Notes: generated from the letters alone by a model not told the origin. A stretch of DNA of 7,691 nt from Desulfocapsa sp. (GCA_029935135.1 JAOZKX010000056.1:1-7691); one strand, 5' to 3'; shown: positions 1-6,740, numbered from the stretch's first letter. Numbers and translations: made by a program.

Positions 1-386
1 AGGCAAGCACAGCCGAACAGCTTATGCGCTCGCGCTATACTGCATACACATTGGCAAATGCTGACTATATACTGACCAGTTGGGCAAAAGAAACACGACC
101 TGCAGAACTGGACCTGGAAAATGATCCAATCCAATGGCTTGACCTTCAGGTGGAGGAATGCGAGAAAGGTTTACCTGCAGACAGTGATGGTACTGTCACA
201 TTCACAGCCAGCTTTTTAAGCTCTGGACACCTCTGCAGGATGCACGAAAAAAGCAATTTTATCAAACAGGAAAATCTTTGGTATTACCTGGATGGAGAGT
301 CCAGATCCTCAACCGTAAAGGTAGGCAGAAATGAACCCTGCCCATGCGGATCTGGGAAGAAATACAAAAAGTGCTGCTCCAAATAA
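1..386 (+). CDS. YchJ-like SEC-C motif protein (3' part; start lies upstream)
   Basis: The reading frame is open from base 3, reading [15 protein letters not shown] before ending at the TAA at 384-386, so 127 residues are visible. The [15 protein letters not shown] block is the hallmark start of the NTF2-like domain of the YchJ/UPF0225 family. In that family a CPCGSG zinc motif normally precedes it, and here it would lie outside the window. The ATG at 24 is therefore an internal Met, not the start. The C-terminus carries a SEC-C motif, [19 protein letters not shown], with the CxC and CC cysteines that bind one zinc; SecA and many unrelated proteins carry the same motif. Family length is about 150-160 residues, so some 30 are missing. 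Molecular function is not established for the family. The gene converges on the next one, with only 12 bp between the stop codons. Confidence 0.85.
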   Translation, partial: ASTAEQLMRSRYTAYTLANADYILTSWAKETRPAELDLENDPIQWLDLQVEECEKGLPADSDGTVTFTASFLSSGHLCRMHEKSNFIKQENLWYYLDGESRSSTVKVGRNEPCPCGSGKKYKKCCSK

Positions 387-398
387 CAGTCCCCCCTC

Positions 399-1148
399 TT
401 ACTCGGGGATAGAAGCCATTGATGCAAATTTAGGTTCATGGAGCGGTAGCAGGATATCAGCCTCTTCTTTAATCCTCAGCATCATATCATAGGCATCGTT
501 CACATTAATATGGGTGCCAGGTGGAATCACTTCCATCTCCATAGCTGTCACCTGCTTAGGTGGATAAAAATTCTCCAGCAGACAGCAAAATCCCGTTATA
601 ATTGCAGTTCCCTTTGCTGTTTCTATGGCAACAGAAAGCCCACCCGCCGTATGGGCTGGAGTATGAAGTACTCTGATACCAGGAACAATTTCACTATCCC
701 CAACCACAGTACGAATCTGATCTGCTTCACTGATCTCATAGATAAAATCTTCCAGATAGCGAAAATCCAGGGGATGTGGATCACGGATATGTTCCAGTTC
801 TTTTTCATGTATATAAAACTGAGCATTCGTACACTTGTAATCATTTTCACAATGGTCATTATGGAGATGGGTATGAATCACGATATCTATATCTTCCGGC
901 TTTAAATCCCATTGTGCCAGCCCCTCTTCAAAGGTTACAACTTTTCCGCCAATTGCCTGATCTCTATCTTCCGACTGAATTGGATGCATCTCTCCAGTAT
1001 CCACAAGGATCTTCTTATCCCCCCCTTCAAGATACCAGCTGTAAATGGGAATTGTGTACTCTTTTCCATAGTCATGCTGGTAGGTCATCATTCCTTTATC
1101 GAAAACTTTCGTACCAATTACCATGGGATGTAGAGTAAAAGTTGTCAT
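399..1148 (-). CDS. Metallo-beta-lactamase-fold hydrolase, N-acyl homoserine lactonase-like
   Basis: This is a 249-residue metallo-hydrolase, a usual length for the AHL-lactonase-like (AiiA-type) group. The dinuclear metal motif HxHxDH is at residues 94-99 (HLHNDH). Further ligands are His166 in HTPAHTAGG and His237 in LLPLHEP. The Asp that normally bridges the two metals is not where expected: the segment reads ITGFCC (184-189) before ENF, placing Gly or Cys there. No signal peptide is seen, so it is probably cytoplasmic. The substrate is unknown; a lactone, another cyclic ester or a thioester are all possible, and quorum quenching should not be assumed. The start was chosen by a strong GGAGG at 1154-1158, 5 nt before the ATG at 1148. 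An upstream in-frame ATG at 1202 would add 18 residues of poor character and lacks such a site. It is transcribed divergently from the hydrolase operon. Confidence 0.85.
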   Translation of the reverse strand: MTTFTLHPMVIGTKVFDKGMMTYQHDYGKEYTIPIYSWYLEGGDKKILVDTGEMHPIQSEDRDQAIGGKVVTFEEGLAQWDLKPEDIDIVIHTHLHNDHCENDYKCTNAQFYIHEKELEHIRDPHPLDFRYLEDFIYEISEADQIRTVVGDSEIVPGIRVLHTPAHTAGGLSVAIETAKGTAIITGFCCLLENFYPPKQVTAMEMEVIPPGTHINVNDAYDMMLRIKEEADILLPLHEPKFASMASIPE

Positions 1149-1153
1149 ATTAA

Positions 1154-1158
1154 CCTCC
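1154..1158 (-). promoter_or_regulatory. Ribosome binding site deciding the lactonase-like gene start
   Basis: The minus strand reads GGAGG followed by TTAAT and the ATG at 1148-1146. This is a near-perfect Shine-Dalgarno with 5-nt spacing and selects the shorter of two possible starts. Confidence 0.8.
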
Positions 1159-1214
1159 AAGCTGGATTTTTTTTGTAAATTTCCGTATAGTTGTTCATTC
1201 ATTATTAGAGAATA

Positions 1215-1244
1215 TTGAACAGATGCTTAAAGAATACCTTAAAT
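1215..1244 (+). promoter_or_regulatory. Candidate sigma-70-type promoter for the hydrolase operon
   Basis: TTGAAC (1215-1220, 4 of 6 matches to the -35 consensus) and TTAAAT (1239-1244, 4 of 6 to the -10) are 18 bp apart. Transcription would start near 1251, about 28 nt before the ATG. The rest of the divergent region 1149-1278 is AT-rich, with an 8-T run at 1167-1174; I could not place a convincing opposing promoter for the lactonase-like gene. The prediction rests on motif matches only. Confidence 0.35.
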
Positions 1245-1268
1245 AGATTGAGAAGCAACTTTTTAATT

Positions 1269-1272
1269 GGAG
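1269..1272 (+). promoter_or_regulatory. Ribosome binding site deciding the alpha/beta hydrolase start
   Basis: GGAG sits 6 nt upstream of the ATG at 1279. It overlaps the alternative TTG codon at 1267-1269, which argues against that codon being the start. Confidence 0.65.
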
Positions 1273-1278
1273 TTTTGC

Positions 1279-2121
1279 ATGCAGGATTACTCATTACTTG
1301 ACACACCATCCATCCTTTCCGCCATCTTTTTTCCACAACAAATCGAGCGTACAGTTCTCCCGGTCGGAGCAACAGATGTGGACATAGAAGTGGAGCCGGG
1401 AATTATCATTGGCTGCCGTTTTTTCATACAGGATCTCAAGGCACCTAATATTATCTATTTTCATGGGAATGGTGAACTGGCTGCAGATTATGATGAAATC
1501 GGCCCAATGTATAATAGTGCCGGTATGAACCTGCTGGTCACCGATTATCGTGGATATGGCTGGAGTGATGGAACACCGAATGTCACTAATATGCTTGCTG
1601 ATGCTGAGGTATTATTTAAGGAGATCCAAAACTGGCTGTCTTACAACAAGTATGCAGGAAAACTCTTTTTAATGGGCCGTTCTCTTGGCTCAGTTGCAGC
1701 CATTGACCTTGCCACTCGCCACAAAGACGATATCAAGGGACTGCTTCTGGAAAGTGGGATTGCCAACACCATCCCCCTTGCCAAAAGTCTTGGTATTCGT
1801 GTTGACGAAATGGGTCTTACAGAAGAACACGGTTTTAATAATCTACAAAAGATTGAGAAAGTTACAATACCTACATTTATTCTTCATGGCGCCAGAGACG
1901 AACTCATCCCAGCGGGTCAGGCAGAAAACCTTCAATCCCACTGCGGTGCAAAAGCAAAGGAATTTATAGTTATTCCCGGAGCCGAACATAACACAATGAT
2001 ATCCACTGGTGGTATGCTCTATTTTCAAACGATTAAACAGTTTATAGATAAAGTATCCGGTGTCATCAACTGGCGAAAACGCCGTAAAACTACTCGCAAC
2101 GACCAGGAGAATAATCAATGA
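1279..2121 (+). CDS. Alpha/beta hydrolase (serine hydrolase)
   Basis: This 280-residue protein has a complete alpha/beta hydrolase signature. An HGNGE oxyanion-hole motif is at residues 62-66, followed by TDYRGYGWSDG; the nucleophile elbow GRSLGS carries Ser135; the acid is Asp207 in HGARDELIP; and the catalytic His is His237 in GAEHNTM. The pattern resembles the ABHD13/ABHD17 and bacterial BEM46/YfhR-like branch, for which esterase or thioesterase activity is usual but the physiological substrate is unknown. There is no signal peptide, and the C-terminal tail is basic and hydrophilic (WRKRRK). The ATG at 1279 is chosen because GGAG at 1269-1272 lies 6 nt before it; a TTG at 1267 is in frame but overlaps that site. 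It heads a + strand operon: its TGA overlaps the ATG of the lipoprotein gene (ATGA), suggesting translational coupling. Confidence 0.9.
   Translation: MQDYSLLDTPSILSAIFFPQQIERTVLPVGATDVDIEVEPGIIIGCRFFIQDLKAPNIIYFHGNGELAADYDEIGPMYNSAGMNLLVTDYRGYGWSDGTPNVTNMLADAEVLFKEIQNWLSYNKYAGKLFLMGRSLGSVAAIDLATRHKDDIKGLLLESGIANTIPLAKSLGIRVDEMGLTEEHGFNNLQKIEKVTIPTFILHGARDELIPAGQAENLQSHCGAKAKEFIVIPGAEHNTMISTGGMLYFQTIKQFIDKVSGVINWRKRRKTTRNDQENNQ
2105..2110 (+). promoter_or_regulatory. Intragenic ribosome binding site for the lipoprotein gene
   Basis: AGGAGA lies inside the 3' end of the alpha/beta hydrolase gene, 7 nt before the ATG at 2118. With the 4-nt ATGA overlap it supports coupled but independently efficient translation of the lipoprotein. 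Confidence 0.7.
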
Positions 2122-2924
2122 ACCCCAATAAAAATATCTCTCGTCTTTTTCTGTTACTGCTGTCTCTCGCACTTTCCTTTATCTTATCATCGTGCGTTAC
2201 ATCGGCAGATGGTATTCAATCCGTAAAAATTGCCCCTGACCCATCTATTTTACGAGTCGGTGTCTCAGCCAATGCCCCTCCACTTATTTACAAAAAGAAC
2301 GGGAAATTAACGGGCCTGGAAGCTGATCTTGCCCGTCGTCTTGGCCGCTTTATCGGTAAACAGGTAAAGTTCGTTGAAGTACAATGGGAAAAGCAGATTG
2401 AAGCCCTGGAAAACAATGAAATAGATATTATTATGTCTGGAATGTCCATCACCAACGCCAGAAAATATCGTATTGCCTTTAGTGACCCATATCTTCGTTC
2501 AGGGCAGATCCTTCTTGTTCGACTCCAGGAAAAACATCACTTTTCAACCGGAATTTACAGCTTAATGAATTCCAGCTATGTCATTGGAACAGTAAAAGAT
2601 ACCACTGGAGATCTTTTTATTACCCAAACCATCAATGGGGTAAAAATAAAATCATTCACTAAATCAGAAGATGCTGTAAAAGCACTTATCAATAAGGATA
2701 TTGATGCCTTTGTCTACGATGCACCAATGGTATGTCACTACGCTGCAATCAATGAAAACCAGAAACTGACCCCCATCTTAACCCTTGCCACAGAGGAGTT
2801 TAATGCCTGGGGAATTCGAAAAGAGGACAGTGAACTACTGGATCAGGCAAACCAGTTTCTCCGGGATCTTAAAAACAAGCAGGAACTGCAGGGAATTATC
2901 AGAACCTGGATTCCTTATATGTAA
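2118..2924 (+). CDS. Family 3 solute-binding lipoprotein (amino-acid-binding type)
   Basis: The 268-residue product starts with a lipoprotein signal: basic n-region, hydrophobic stretch 10-24, and lipobox LSSC with Cys26 as the lipidated residue. From about residue 45 it follows the SBP_bac_3 fold of polar amino-acid-binding proteins ([13 protein letters not shown], then [11 protein letters not shown] at 66-76). It keeps the residues that usually hold the amino acid: Arg115 in [16 protein letters not shown] binds the carboxylate, the TTG at 162-164 lies in the binding cleft, and Asp201 in DAFVYDAP normally pairs with the amino group. It is therefore probably a genuine amino-acid binder, on the periplasmic face of a membrane. 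No ABC permease or ATPase gene is next to it, so it is an orphan that must borrow a transporter or act as a sensor. An AGGAGA at 2105-2110 inside the preceding gene gives it a strong ribosome site 7 nt from its ATG. Confidence 0.88.
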   Translation: MNPNKNISRLFLLLLSLALSFILSSCVTSADGIQSVKIAPDPSILRVGVSANAPPLIYKKNGKLTGLEADLARRLGRFIGKQVKFVEVQWEKQIEALENNEIDIIMSGMSITNARKYRIAFSDPYLRSGQILLVRLQEKHHFSTGIYSLMNSSYVIGTVKDTTGDLFITQTINGVKIKSFTKSEDAVKALINKDIDAFVYDAPMVCHYAAINENQKLTPILTLATEEFNAWGIRKEDSELLDQANQFLRDLKNKQELQGIIRTWIPYM

Positions 2925-2937
2925 AATAACACAGACC

Positions 2938-3441
2938 ATGAAGACCATAACTCAAAAACGACAGGGCTACCTCTGCTGGGATGAATATTTTATGGCCGTT
3001 GCCTTGCTGTCCGCACAACGCAGCAAGGACCCAAGCACGCAGGTTGGTGCCTGTGTAGCCAATGCAGACAATAAAATTGTGGGTGTTGGCTATAACGGCT
3101 TTCCTTGGGGATGTTCCGATGACGAACTCCCCTGGGCACGGGAAGGTGATTTTCTTGACACAAAATACCCCTATGTGTGCCATGCTGAGCTGAATGCCGT
3201 GCTCAACTCCATCTCCTATAATCTGAAAGGATGCAGGATATATGTTGGACTTTTCCCATGTAATGAATGTACAAAAGTGATCATCCAGTCAGGGATAAAA
3301 GAAATAATCTATATGTCTGATAAATATGGGGAAAGTGACTCTGTTATTGCATCGAAACGAATGCTTGACCAATCAAAAACAAAGTATCGACAGTTCCAGA
3401 TCGAGGGTAAAAAGGTAATCTTAAATTTGTTTCCGCAATAA
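2938..3441 (+). CDS. dCMP deaminase, eukaryote-like type
   Basis: The 167-residue enzyme would convert dCMP to dUMP, the precursor of dTMP, in the cytoplasm. The zinc site of the cytidine/deoxycytidylate deaminase family is complete: His82 and the proton-shuttling Glu84 in CHAELNA, and Cys108 and Cys111 in PCNEC. The segments [17 protein letters not shown] (16-32), [12 protein letters not shown] (51-62), [14 protein letters not shown] and [17 protein letters not shown] are nearly those of vertebrate DCTD as I recall it. The GYNG...GCSDD region contributes to the allosteric dCTP/dTTP site in that enzyme, so feedback control is likely. It is the last gene of the operon, 13 nt after the lipoprotein stop. 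There is no Shine-Dalgarno before the ATG and no other usable start codon nearby, so translation probably depends on coupling. ComEB and Dcd-type names were not used because the type differs. Confidence 0.93.
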   Translation: MKTITQKRQGYLCWDEYFMAVALLSAQRSKDPSTQVGACVANADNKIVGVGYNGFPWGCSDDELPWAREGDFLDTKYPYVCHAELNAVLNSISYNLKGCRIYVGLFPCNECTKVIIQSGIKEIIYMSDKYGESDSVIASKRMLDQSKTKYRQFQIEGKKVILNLFPQ

Positions 3442-3453
3442 GAAGGCGAGCTA

Positions 3454-4443
3454 TTAATGCTCATACCCCTGAAAGCTTATTTCTTCTTCCCCTGATTCTG
3501 TCTGCAGAAAGACTCCCTCACCAGCTCGAATCATTCCGATCTGGTGGGCTGTTTGTCCTTTTTCTTCCATAAAGCGAAGGAACTCTTTTTCACACTCCTT
3601 TTTTACGGTAAAAAGCAGTTCGTAATCTTCACCGCTTCGCAGGATAAAATCTTCTATACTCCTGTTCAACAACATGGCAGCCGCCGGCAGTGCTGAATGA
3701 AAGGGGATTTGATTCTTTTCAAGTGAGGCGCCTACCCTTGAAGCATTACAAATATGGGCCATATCAGTGGCCAGGCCATCAGAAATATCCTGCATTGCAG
3801 TAACCATCTTGCTTTGAGCCAGATCAAGACCATACTCTATACGGGGAAGAGGATTTAAATGTGCATTAATAAGGGCTTGATATCGACTCATACCATCAAG
3901 CATTCTTTCTTTTGTTTCTGCGGCCAGCAGTTCAAGGCCTGCACCTGCAGACCCAAGTACACCAGATACCCATATGCTGTCACCAATGGATGCCCCATTG
4001 CGGTAAATACTTCCACACTGCTGGGGTTGACCAAAAACTGTAACAGTTATGACCAGTTCTTTTCCTTTGACGGTATCACCACCGATAAGCTGCGTATCAA
4101 ATTCTTGCAGTATTTCATGGGCACCGTCAAGAAACTGGTTAATCCATTCCCCATCGAGATCAACCGGTAAACAGAGGGAAAGGAGAACGAAATAAGGCCT
4201 ACCGCCCATGGCAGCAATATCACTAAGATTTACAGCTACTGATTTCCGGCCAAGGAGGGCGGGAGGATGCCATCTGCGATCAAAGTGAATGGAATCCACC
4301 AAAGTATCGGTACTGATTAACCAGGATCCCTGTTTAGAAATTTCACAACAATCATCACCAATACCTTTCACTAAACCTTTGTGTGAACCGGAACAGACTC
4401 TGCTGATATTTTCAATAAGGGATCGCTCGGACCAACTGCTCAC
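3454..4443 (-). CDS. thiL: Thiamine-monophosphate kinase
   Basis: ThiL phosphorylates thiamine monophosphate with ATP to give thiamine diphosphate, the last step of cofactor synthesis. The 329-residue length is normal. The metal and nucleotide motifs of the PurM/ThiL fold are present in order: GIGDDCC (27-33, usually GIGDDAA), STDTLVDSIHF (44-54), AVNLSDIAAMGG (70-81), GGDTVKG (121-127), AHLNPLPR (194-201), MQDISDGLATDMAHI (217-231) and GEDYELLF (271-278). The start is GTG at 4443-4441. It shares its G with the TAG stop of the preceding gene (TAGTG), so translation is probably by termination-reinitiation; only a weak GGGTG precedes it. It is the last gene of a three-gene - strand operon and converges on the dCMP deaminase gene, with 12 bp between the stops and no clear terminator there. 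No other thiamine gene is in the window. Confidence 0.97.
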   Translation of the reverse strand: MSSWSERSLIENISRVCSGSHKGLVKGIGDDCCEISKQGSWLISTDTLVDSIHFDRRWHPPALLGRKSVAVNLSDIAAMGGRPYFVLLSLCLPVDLDGEWINQFLDGAHEILQEFDTQLIGGDTVKGKELVITVTVFGQPQQCGSIYRNGASIGDSIWVSGVLGSAGAGLELLAAETKERMLDGMSRYQALINAHLNPLPRIEYGLDLAQSKMVTAMQDISDGLATDMAHICNASRVGASLEKNQIPFHSALPAAAMLLNRSIEDFILRSGEDYELLFTVKKECEKEFLRFMEEKGQTAHQIGMIRAGEGVFLQTESGEEEISFQGYEH

Positions 4444-4820
4444 TATTTCACCCGTTTCAAGAAACCCTTTTTACTGCTGCCCGCATCCTGTTTTTCACTG
4501 CTGGCATCCGCTATTGGCTTTATGCTGGGAGCAAGATTAACAGCCTTTACAAAACGCTCTTCACCTCCCATGGTAAAGATCTCCATACCAGTCATCTGCG
4601 GGGTGCGTAGTGTCCATGTTATTTCCTGTGGCGGGACAGCAAGAAAAGTCAGGCTCACATGCCACCACTCATTCTTCCGACTGGTGTCTCTGCTGATATC
4701 AGTGACAAGAGCATAGACAAGCATCTGTGGTTCTTTGGATACAATAAGGACAATATCGCCAATATCTGTTGTATCCTGAAAAGGGACAATCTGGCGCAAT
4801 TCTTCAACAAGTTTTTCCAT
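4443..4820 (-). CDS. Small conserved-looking protein of unknown function
   Basis: I do not recognise this 125-residue protein. It has an amphipathic N-terminal segment (MEKLVEELRQIVPF), then alternating hydrophobic segments suggesting a small beta-rich domain of about 90 residues: GDIVLIV, LVYALVTDI, WWHVSLTFLAVPP, ITWTLR, MEIFTMGG and RFVKAVNL. A charged, probably flexible tail ends in KKGFLKRVK. There is no signal peptide or membrane segment. A compact barrel of the SH3 or PilZ kind is conceivable, but I see no diagnostic motif. Two ATGs are adjacent (4823 and 4820). GGAG at 4827-4830 lies 3 nt from the first and 6 nt from the second, so the second is preferred. It lies between the DUF3352-like gene and thiL, with a 13-nt gap on one side and a 1-nt overlap on the other, so it is clearly part of that operon. 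Confidence 0.8.
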   Translation of the reverse strand: MEKLVEELRQIVPFQDTTDIGDIVLIVSKEPQMLVYALVTDISRDTSRKNEWWHVSLTFLAVPPQEITWTLRTPQMTGMEIFTMGGEERFVKAVNLAPSIKPIADASSEKQDAGSSKKGFLKRVK

Positions 4821-4826
4821 CATCTA

Positions 4827-4830
4827 CTCC
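4827..4830 (-). promoter_or_regulatory. Ribosome binding site of the small unknown gene
   Basis: The minus strand reads GGAGTAGATGATGG. The spacing of 6 nt favours the second ATG (4820) over the first (4823), where only 3 nt remain. Confidence 0.6.
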
Positions 4831-4833
4831 AAT

Positions 4834-6549
4834 TCATTCATGAACACTAATCGTTGATTCCAGGATAATCGTATTATCTTCTATAATACTCCTTGATCCT
4901 AATGTAGAATACATTCCAATACCATCAAGAAGAGGAAAAACAATTTGATTGATAACAGTGTTGGCAGATCGTTCAGCTTCAGGCCCCTGCAGGGATGCCA
5001 TAGAACCTGCCCATGAGGCAAGGTTTTTCAGGACTTCAGCCAAGCCTGCAATGTCAACGAAAGCGACAGAGTTCTCTAGAGTCCAATTGCCGGTGACCCT
5101 TTGCACAGAATCTTTTTCAAGAAAGCTCTTACTGCCATTGGCCTGGAGATCAATAATTTGTTTAATAACATCTGTGCTGTTTGAGATAAACAGATACTCA
5201 TCCTGGAAAGAGAAAGCGGGTTGTAATCCTGACTGAGGGGCAACTCCCCAATAGGAAATATCCACACCTTTGTACTCTTTTTCACTGATAGGAATATCTG
5301 CAGCGACCAATATTTTGTTAAATGCCCCCATAAACTGCTGGGGGTTCGTTACCTTCACAATAAGGGCAGCTTTGGGCAGGGGGATGCCGTTACTGTCAAT
5401 ATCCTGCACAAGTACTGCAACCTCATGTCCTATCATTTCTAGTAGTTCTTCAAATTCAACCCCGGTAACATCCAGAATTTCCTGATGCAGCAGATCCATG
5501 TCCCCGGAGTGTTTTATAAGTATTGACGAATATATTTCCCAGAGAAGAGGTAAATTAAGGGTGTTAGTCCAGTAGTAAAAAAGAACCTCAGCCGGTACCA
5601 TCGAAAGGGTTTCATTTTTGGAAGGCTGTACAGAACAGAGCTTTACAATTCTCGGATCCAGCTTACCGATATCGTAATGAATCAATGCCTTTTCCTGAAG
5701 CAAACTTCCTTCTTTCCACACACCATAAGCTGCTCCTCCCCACCCCTTCCATTGTTCCAGGAGGGATAGGAATTCATTTTTTTCTTCATCAGAAAGTTTT
5801 TCTGAAATCATGCGACCCTGTTCTAAAAGTGAAGAAAAGGAAATATAAGTAAACAGTTTAGACAATTCCAACCTCTTGCGCAGGCGTCTGTACTCAACAT
5901 TCTGCTCAAGAGTTGCCGTTTTCTCATCATATAAATCCAGACTCTTGCGTACTAATCGTTCATCGATGGCCAGTAGAACCAGATCCTGCACAGTAACCGC
6001 AGAAACAGTTCTTGTTTCATCAAGTTTATAACGACTGATTGTATAGCTGCCATATTGAACAGTACTCTTTTCTATGTCATCAGCAATCAAGGAAGAGAGG
6101 AATTCCAAAACCTGTACATTATGACGGGGACGGGCAATAAGAATAAGCCGTTCTTCAAGGGCAAGTGCCGGGTTACCAGTGGGAAAAGACTTTGCCGGGT
6201 AGAGAGCAACAGCAAACTCCTTTCCCAGTAGTTCGTTAAAAACGGGCCCATCAATAAAAGTGCTCACCTTGTCAACTATTGACTGTGCTTCACTCACCTG
6301 GTCAGCAGGCACCCCCAACTCCCGGATCACTTCAAGAATATCCATATCAGCAAGAGTTTGTCCAAGCTTTGATTGTTTAAATTCTTTATAAATTCGTGCT
6401 ACATCCTGATGTTCAGCATACAACAACACATTCTCAGGAAGGAACTGGGAAGCAGATAACAGCTGATGATGCTGTTTAACAGACAGTTGATAAAGCAGAC
6501 CAGCACCGCCGCAGATAATAAGCAGACTTACCACGATCAGTTTTTTCAT
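4834..6549 (-). CDS. Membrane-anchored DUF3352-like protein with internal duplication
   Basis: This 571-residue protein has an N-terminal membrane segment (about residues 4-22, after MKK) and no further clear transmembrane helices, so most of it should lie outside the cytoplasmic membrane. LIIC within the segment is a poor lipobox because Ile precedes Cys, so I call a signal anchor rather than a lipoprotein. The region starting FLPENVLLYAEHQDVARIY (36-54) has the character of DUF3352: 'P-x-x-vLlY' openings, then 'D-x-v-L-i-s-x-s' strands followed by 'sL...e...v' helices. The pattern occurs twice, about 260 residues apart. Function is unknown; proteins of this type are predicted substrate-binding or envelope proteins. 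The start at 6549 is set by AGGGGA at 6555-6560; an ATG 8 codons upstream would overlap that site. It is the first gene of the operon with the small unknown gene and thiL. Confidence 0.82.
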   Translation of the reverse strand: MKKLIVVSLLIICGGAGLLYQLSVKQHHQLLSASQFLPENVLLYAEHQDVARIYKEFKQSKLGQTLADMDILEVIRELGVPADQVSEAQSIVDKVSTFIDGPVFNELLGKEFAVALYPAKSFPTGNPALALEERLILIARPRHNVQVLEFLSSLIADDIEKSTVQYGSYTISRYKLDETRTVSAVTVQDLVLLAIDERLVRKSLDLYDEKTATLEQNVEYRRLRKRLELSKLFTYISFSSLLEQGRMISEKLSDEEKNEFLSLLEQWKGWGGAAYGVWKEGSLLQEKALIHYDIGKLDPRIVKLCSVQPSKNETLSMVPAEVLFYYWTNTLNLPLLWEIYSSILIKHSGDMDLLHQEILDVTGVEFEELLEMIGHEVAVLVQDIDSNGIPLPKAALIVKVTNPQQFMGAFNKILVAADIPISEKEYKGVDISYWGVAPQSGLQPAFSFQDEYLFISNSTDVIKQIIDLQANGSKSFLEKDSVQRVTGNWTLENSVAFVDIAGLAEVLKNLASWAGSMASLQGPEAERSANTVINQIVFPLLDGIGMYSTLGSRSIIEDNTIILESTISVHE

Positions 6550-6554
6550 ATTTT

Positions 6555-6560
6555 TCCCCT
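6555..6560 (-). promoter_or_regulatory. Ribosome binding site deciding the DUF3352-like start
   Basis: The minus strand reads AAAGGGGAAAAAT then ATG, giving AGGGGA with 5-nt spacing to the ATG at 6549-6547. It rejects the in-frame ATG at 6573, which lies upstream of this site. Confidence 0.7.
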
Positions 6561-6563
6561 TTG

Positions 6564-6592
6564 GAAGAAGCAAAACAACTCATTGCTTCTTC
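6564..6592. repeat. Perfect 10-bp inverted repeat in the leader of the DUF3352-like gene
   Basis: GAAGAAGCAA (6564-6573) and TTGCTTCTTC (6583-6592) are perfect inverted copies separated by 9 nt. The element ends 4 nt before the ribosome site of the DUF3352-like gene and abuts the candidate -10 box. No T-run follows on either strand, so it is not a terminator. It could be an operator or an RNA hairpin in the leader. Confidence 0.75.
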
Positions 6593-6620
6593 ATAATACT
6601 ACTACTTTATGTTTTCTCAG
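6593..6620 (-). promoter_or_regulatory. Candidate promoter of the DUF3352-like/thiL operon
   Basis: On the minus strand CTGAGA (6620-6615, 4 of 6 matches to -35) and TATTAT (6598-6593, 5 of 6 to -10) are separated by 16 bp. Transcription would begin near 6586, inside the inverted repeat, giving a leader of about 37 nt. This rests on consensus matching alone. Confidence 0.35.
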
Positions 6621-6681
6621 AGTCTCGTACCTCGTTTACCTGTTTTTCATTACAGTTTTGTGGGATACGATACTAAAACGC

Positions 6682-6709
6682 AAAAAGGCCTGCTCAAAGA
6701 GCAGACCTT
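6682..6709 (-). terminator. Rho-independent terminator of the acidic repeat protein gene
   Basis: The minus strand reads AAGGTCTGCTC, TTT, GAGCAGGCCTT and then more T. The 11-bp stem includes one G-U wobble and a 3-nt loop, and the tail runs TTTTTGCGTTTT. On the + strand the wobble becomes a C-A mismatch and no T-run follows, so it acts for the - strand gene ending at 6741, 32 nt upstream. It separates that gene from the operon that follows. Confidence 0.88.
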
Positions 6710-6740
6710 GGCGTACAATATGTAACGATACTGGTGATTG

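Noticed and set aside
390..409. TCCCC...GGGGA hairpin between the convergent YchJ-like and lactonase-like genes as a terminator
   Set aside because: The stem is only 5 bp, the loop is 10 nt, and no T-run follows on either strand.
510..905. Plus-strand open frame opposite the lactonase-like gene
   Set aside because: It is antisense to a well-supported gene, has no ribosome site, and its composition is not protein-like.
1149..1202. N-terminal extension of the lactonase-like gene to an ATG at 1202
   Set aside because: The strong GGAGG at 1154-1158 lies within this extension and points to the ATG at 1148. The added residues are not typical of the family.
1192..1221. TGTTCA-N18-TGAACA inverted repeat overlapping the candidate -35 box at 1215
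   Set aside because: Six-base arms with an 18-nt gap are expected by chance in an AT-rich region. It is recorded only because of its position between divergent genes.
1843..2172. Minus-strand open frame opposite the hydrolase/lipoprotein junction
   Set aside because: It is antisense to two genes with intact catalytic and lipobox motifs and shows no motif of its own.
2785..2937. Extension of the dCMP deaminase reading frame 51 codons upstream
   Set aside because: It overlaps the lipoprotein gene completely and its sequence has no family similarity. The ATG at 2938 gives a normal deaminase N-terminus.
3442..3453. Bidirectional terminator between dCMP deaminase and thiL
   Set aside because: The gap is 12 bp. 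Only a 4-bp GAGC/GCTC pairing is present and there is no T-run.
6511..6549. Lipobox (LIIC) in the N-terminal segment of the DUF3352-like protein
   Set aside because: Ile at the residue before Cys does not fit the lipobox, which needs Gly, Ala or Ser there; a membrane anchor is more likely.
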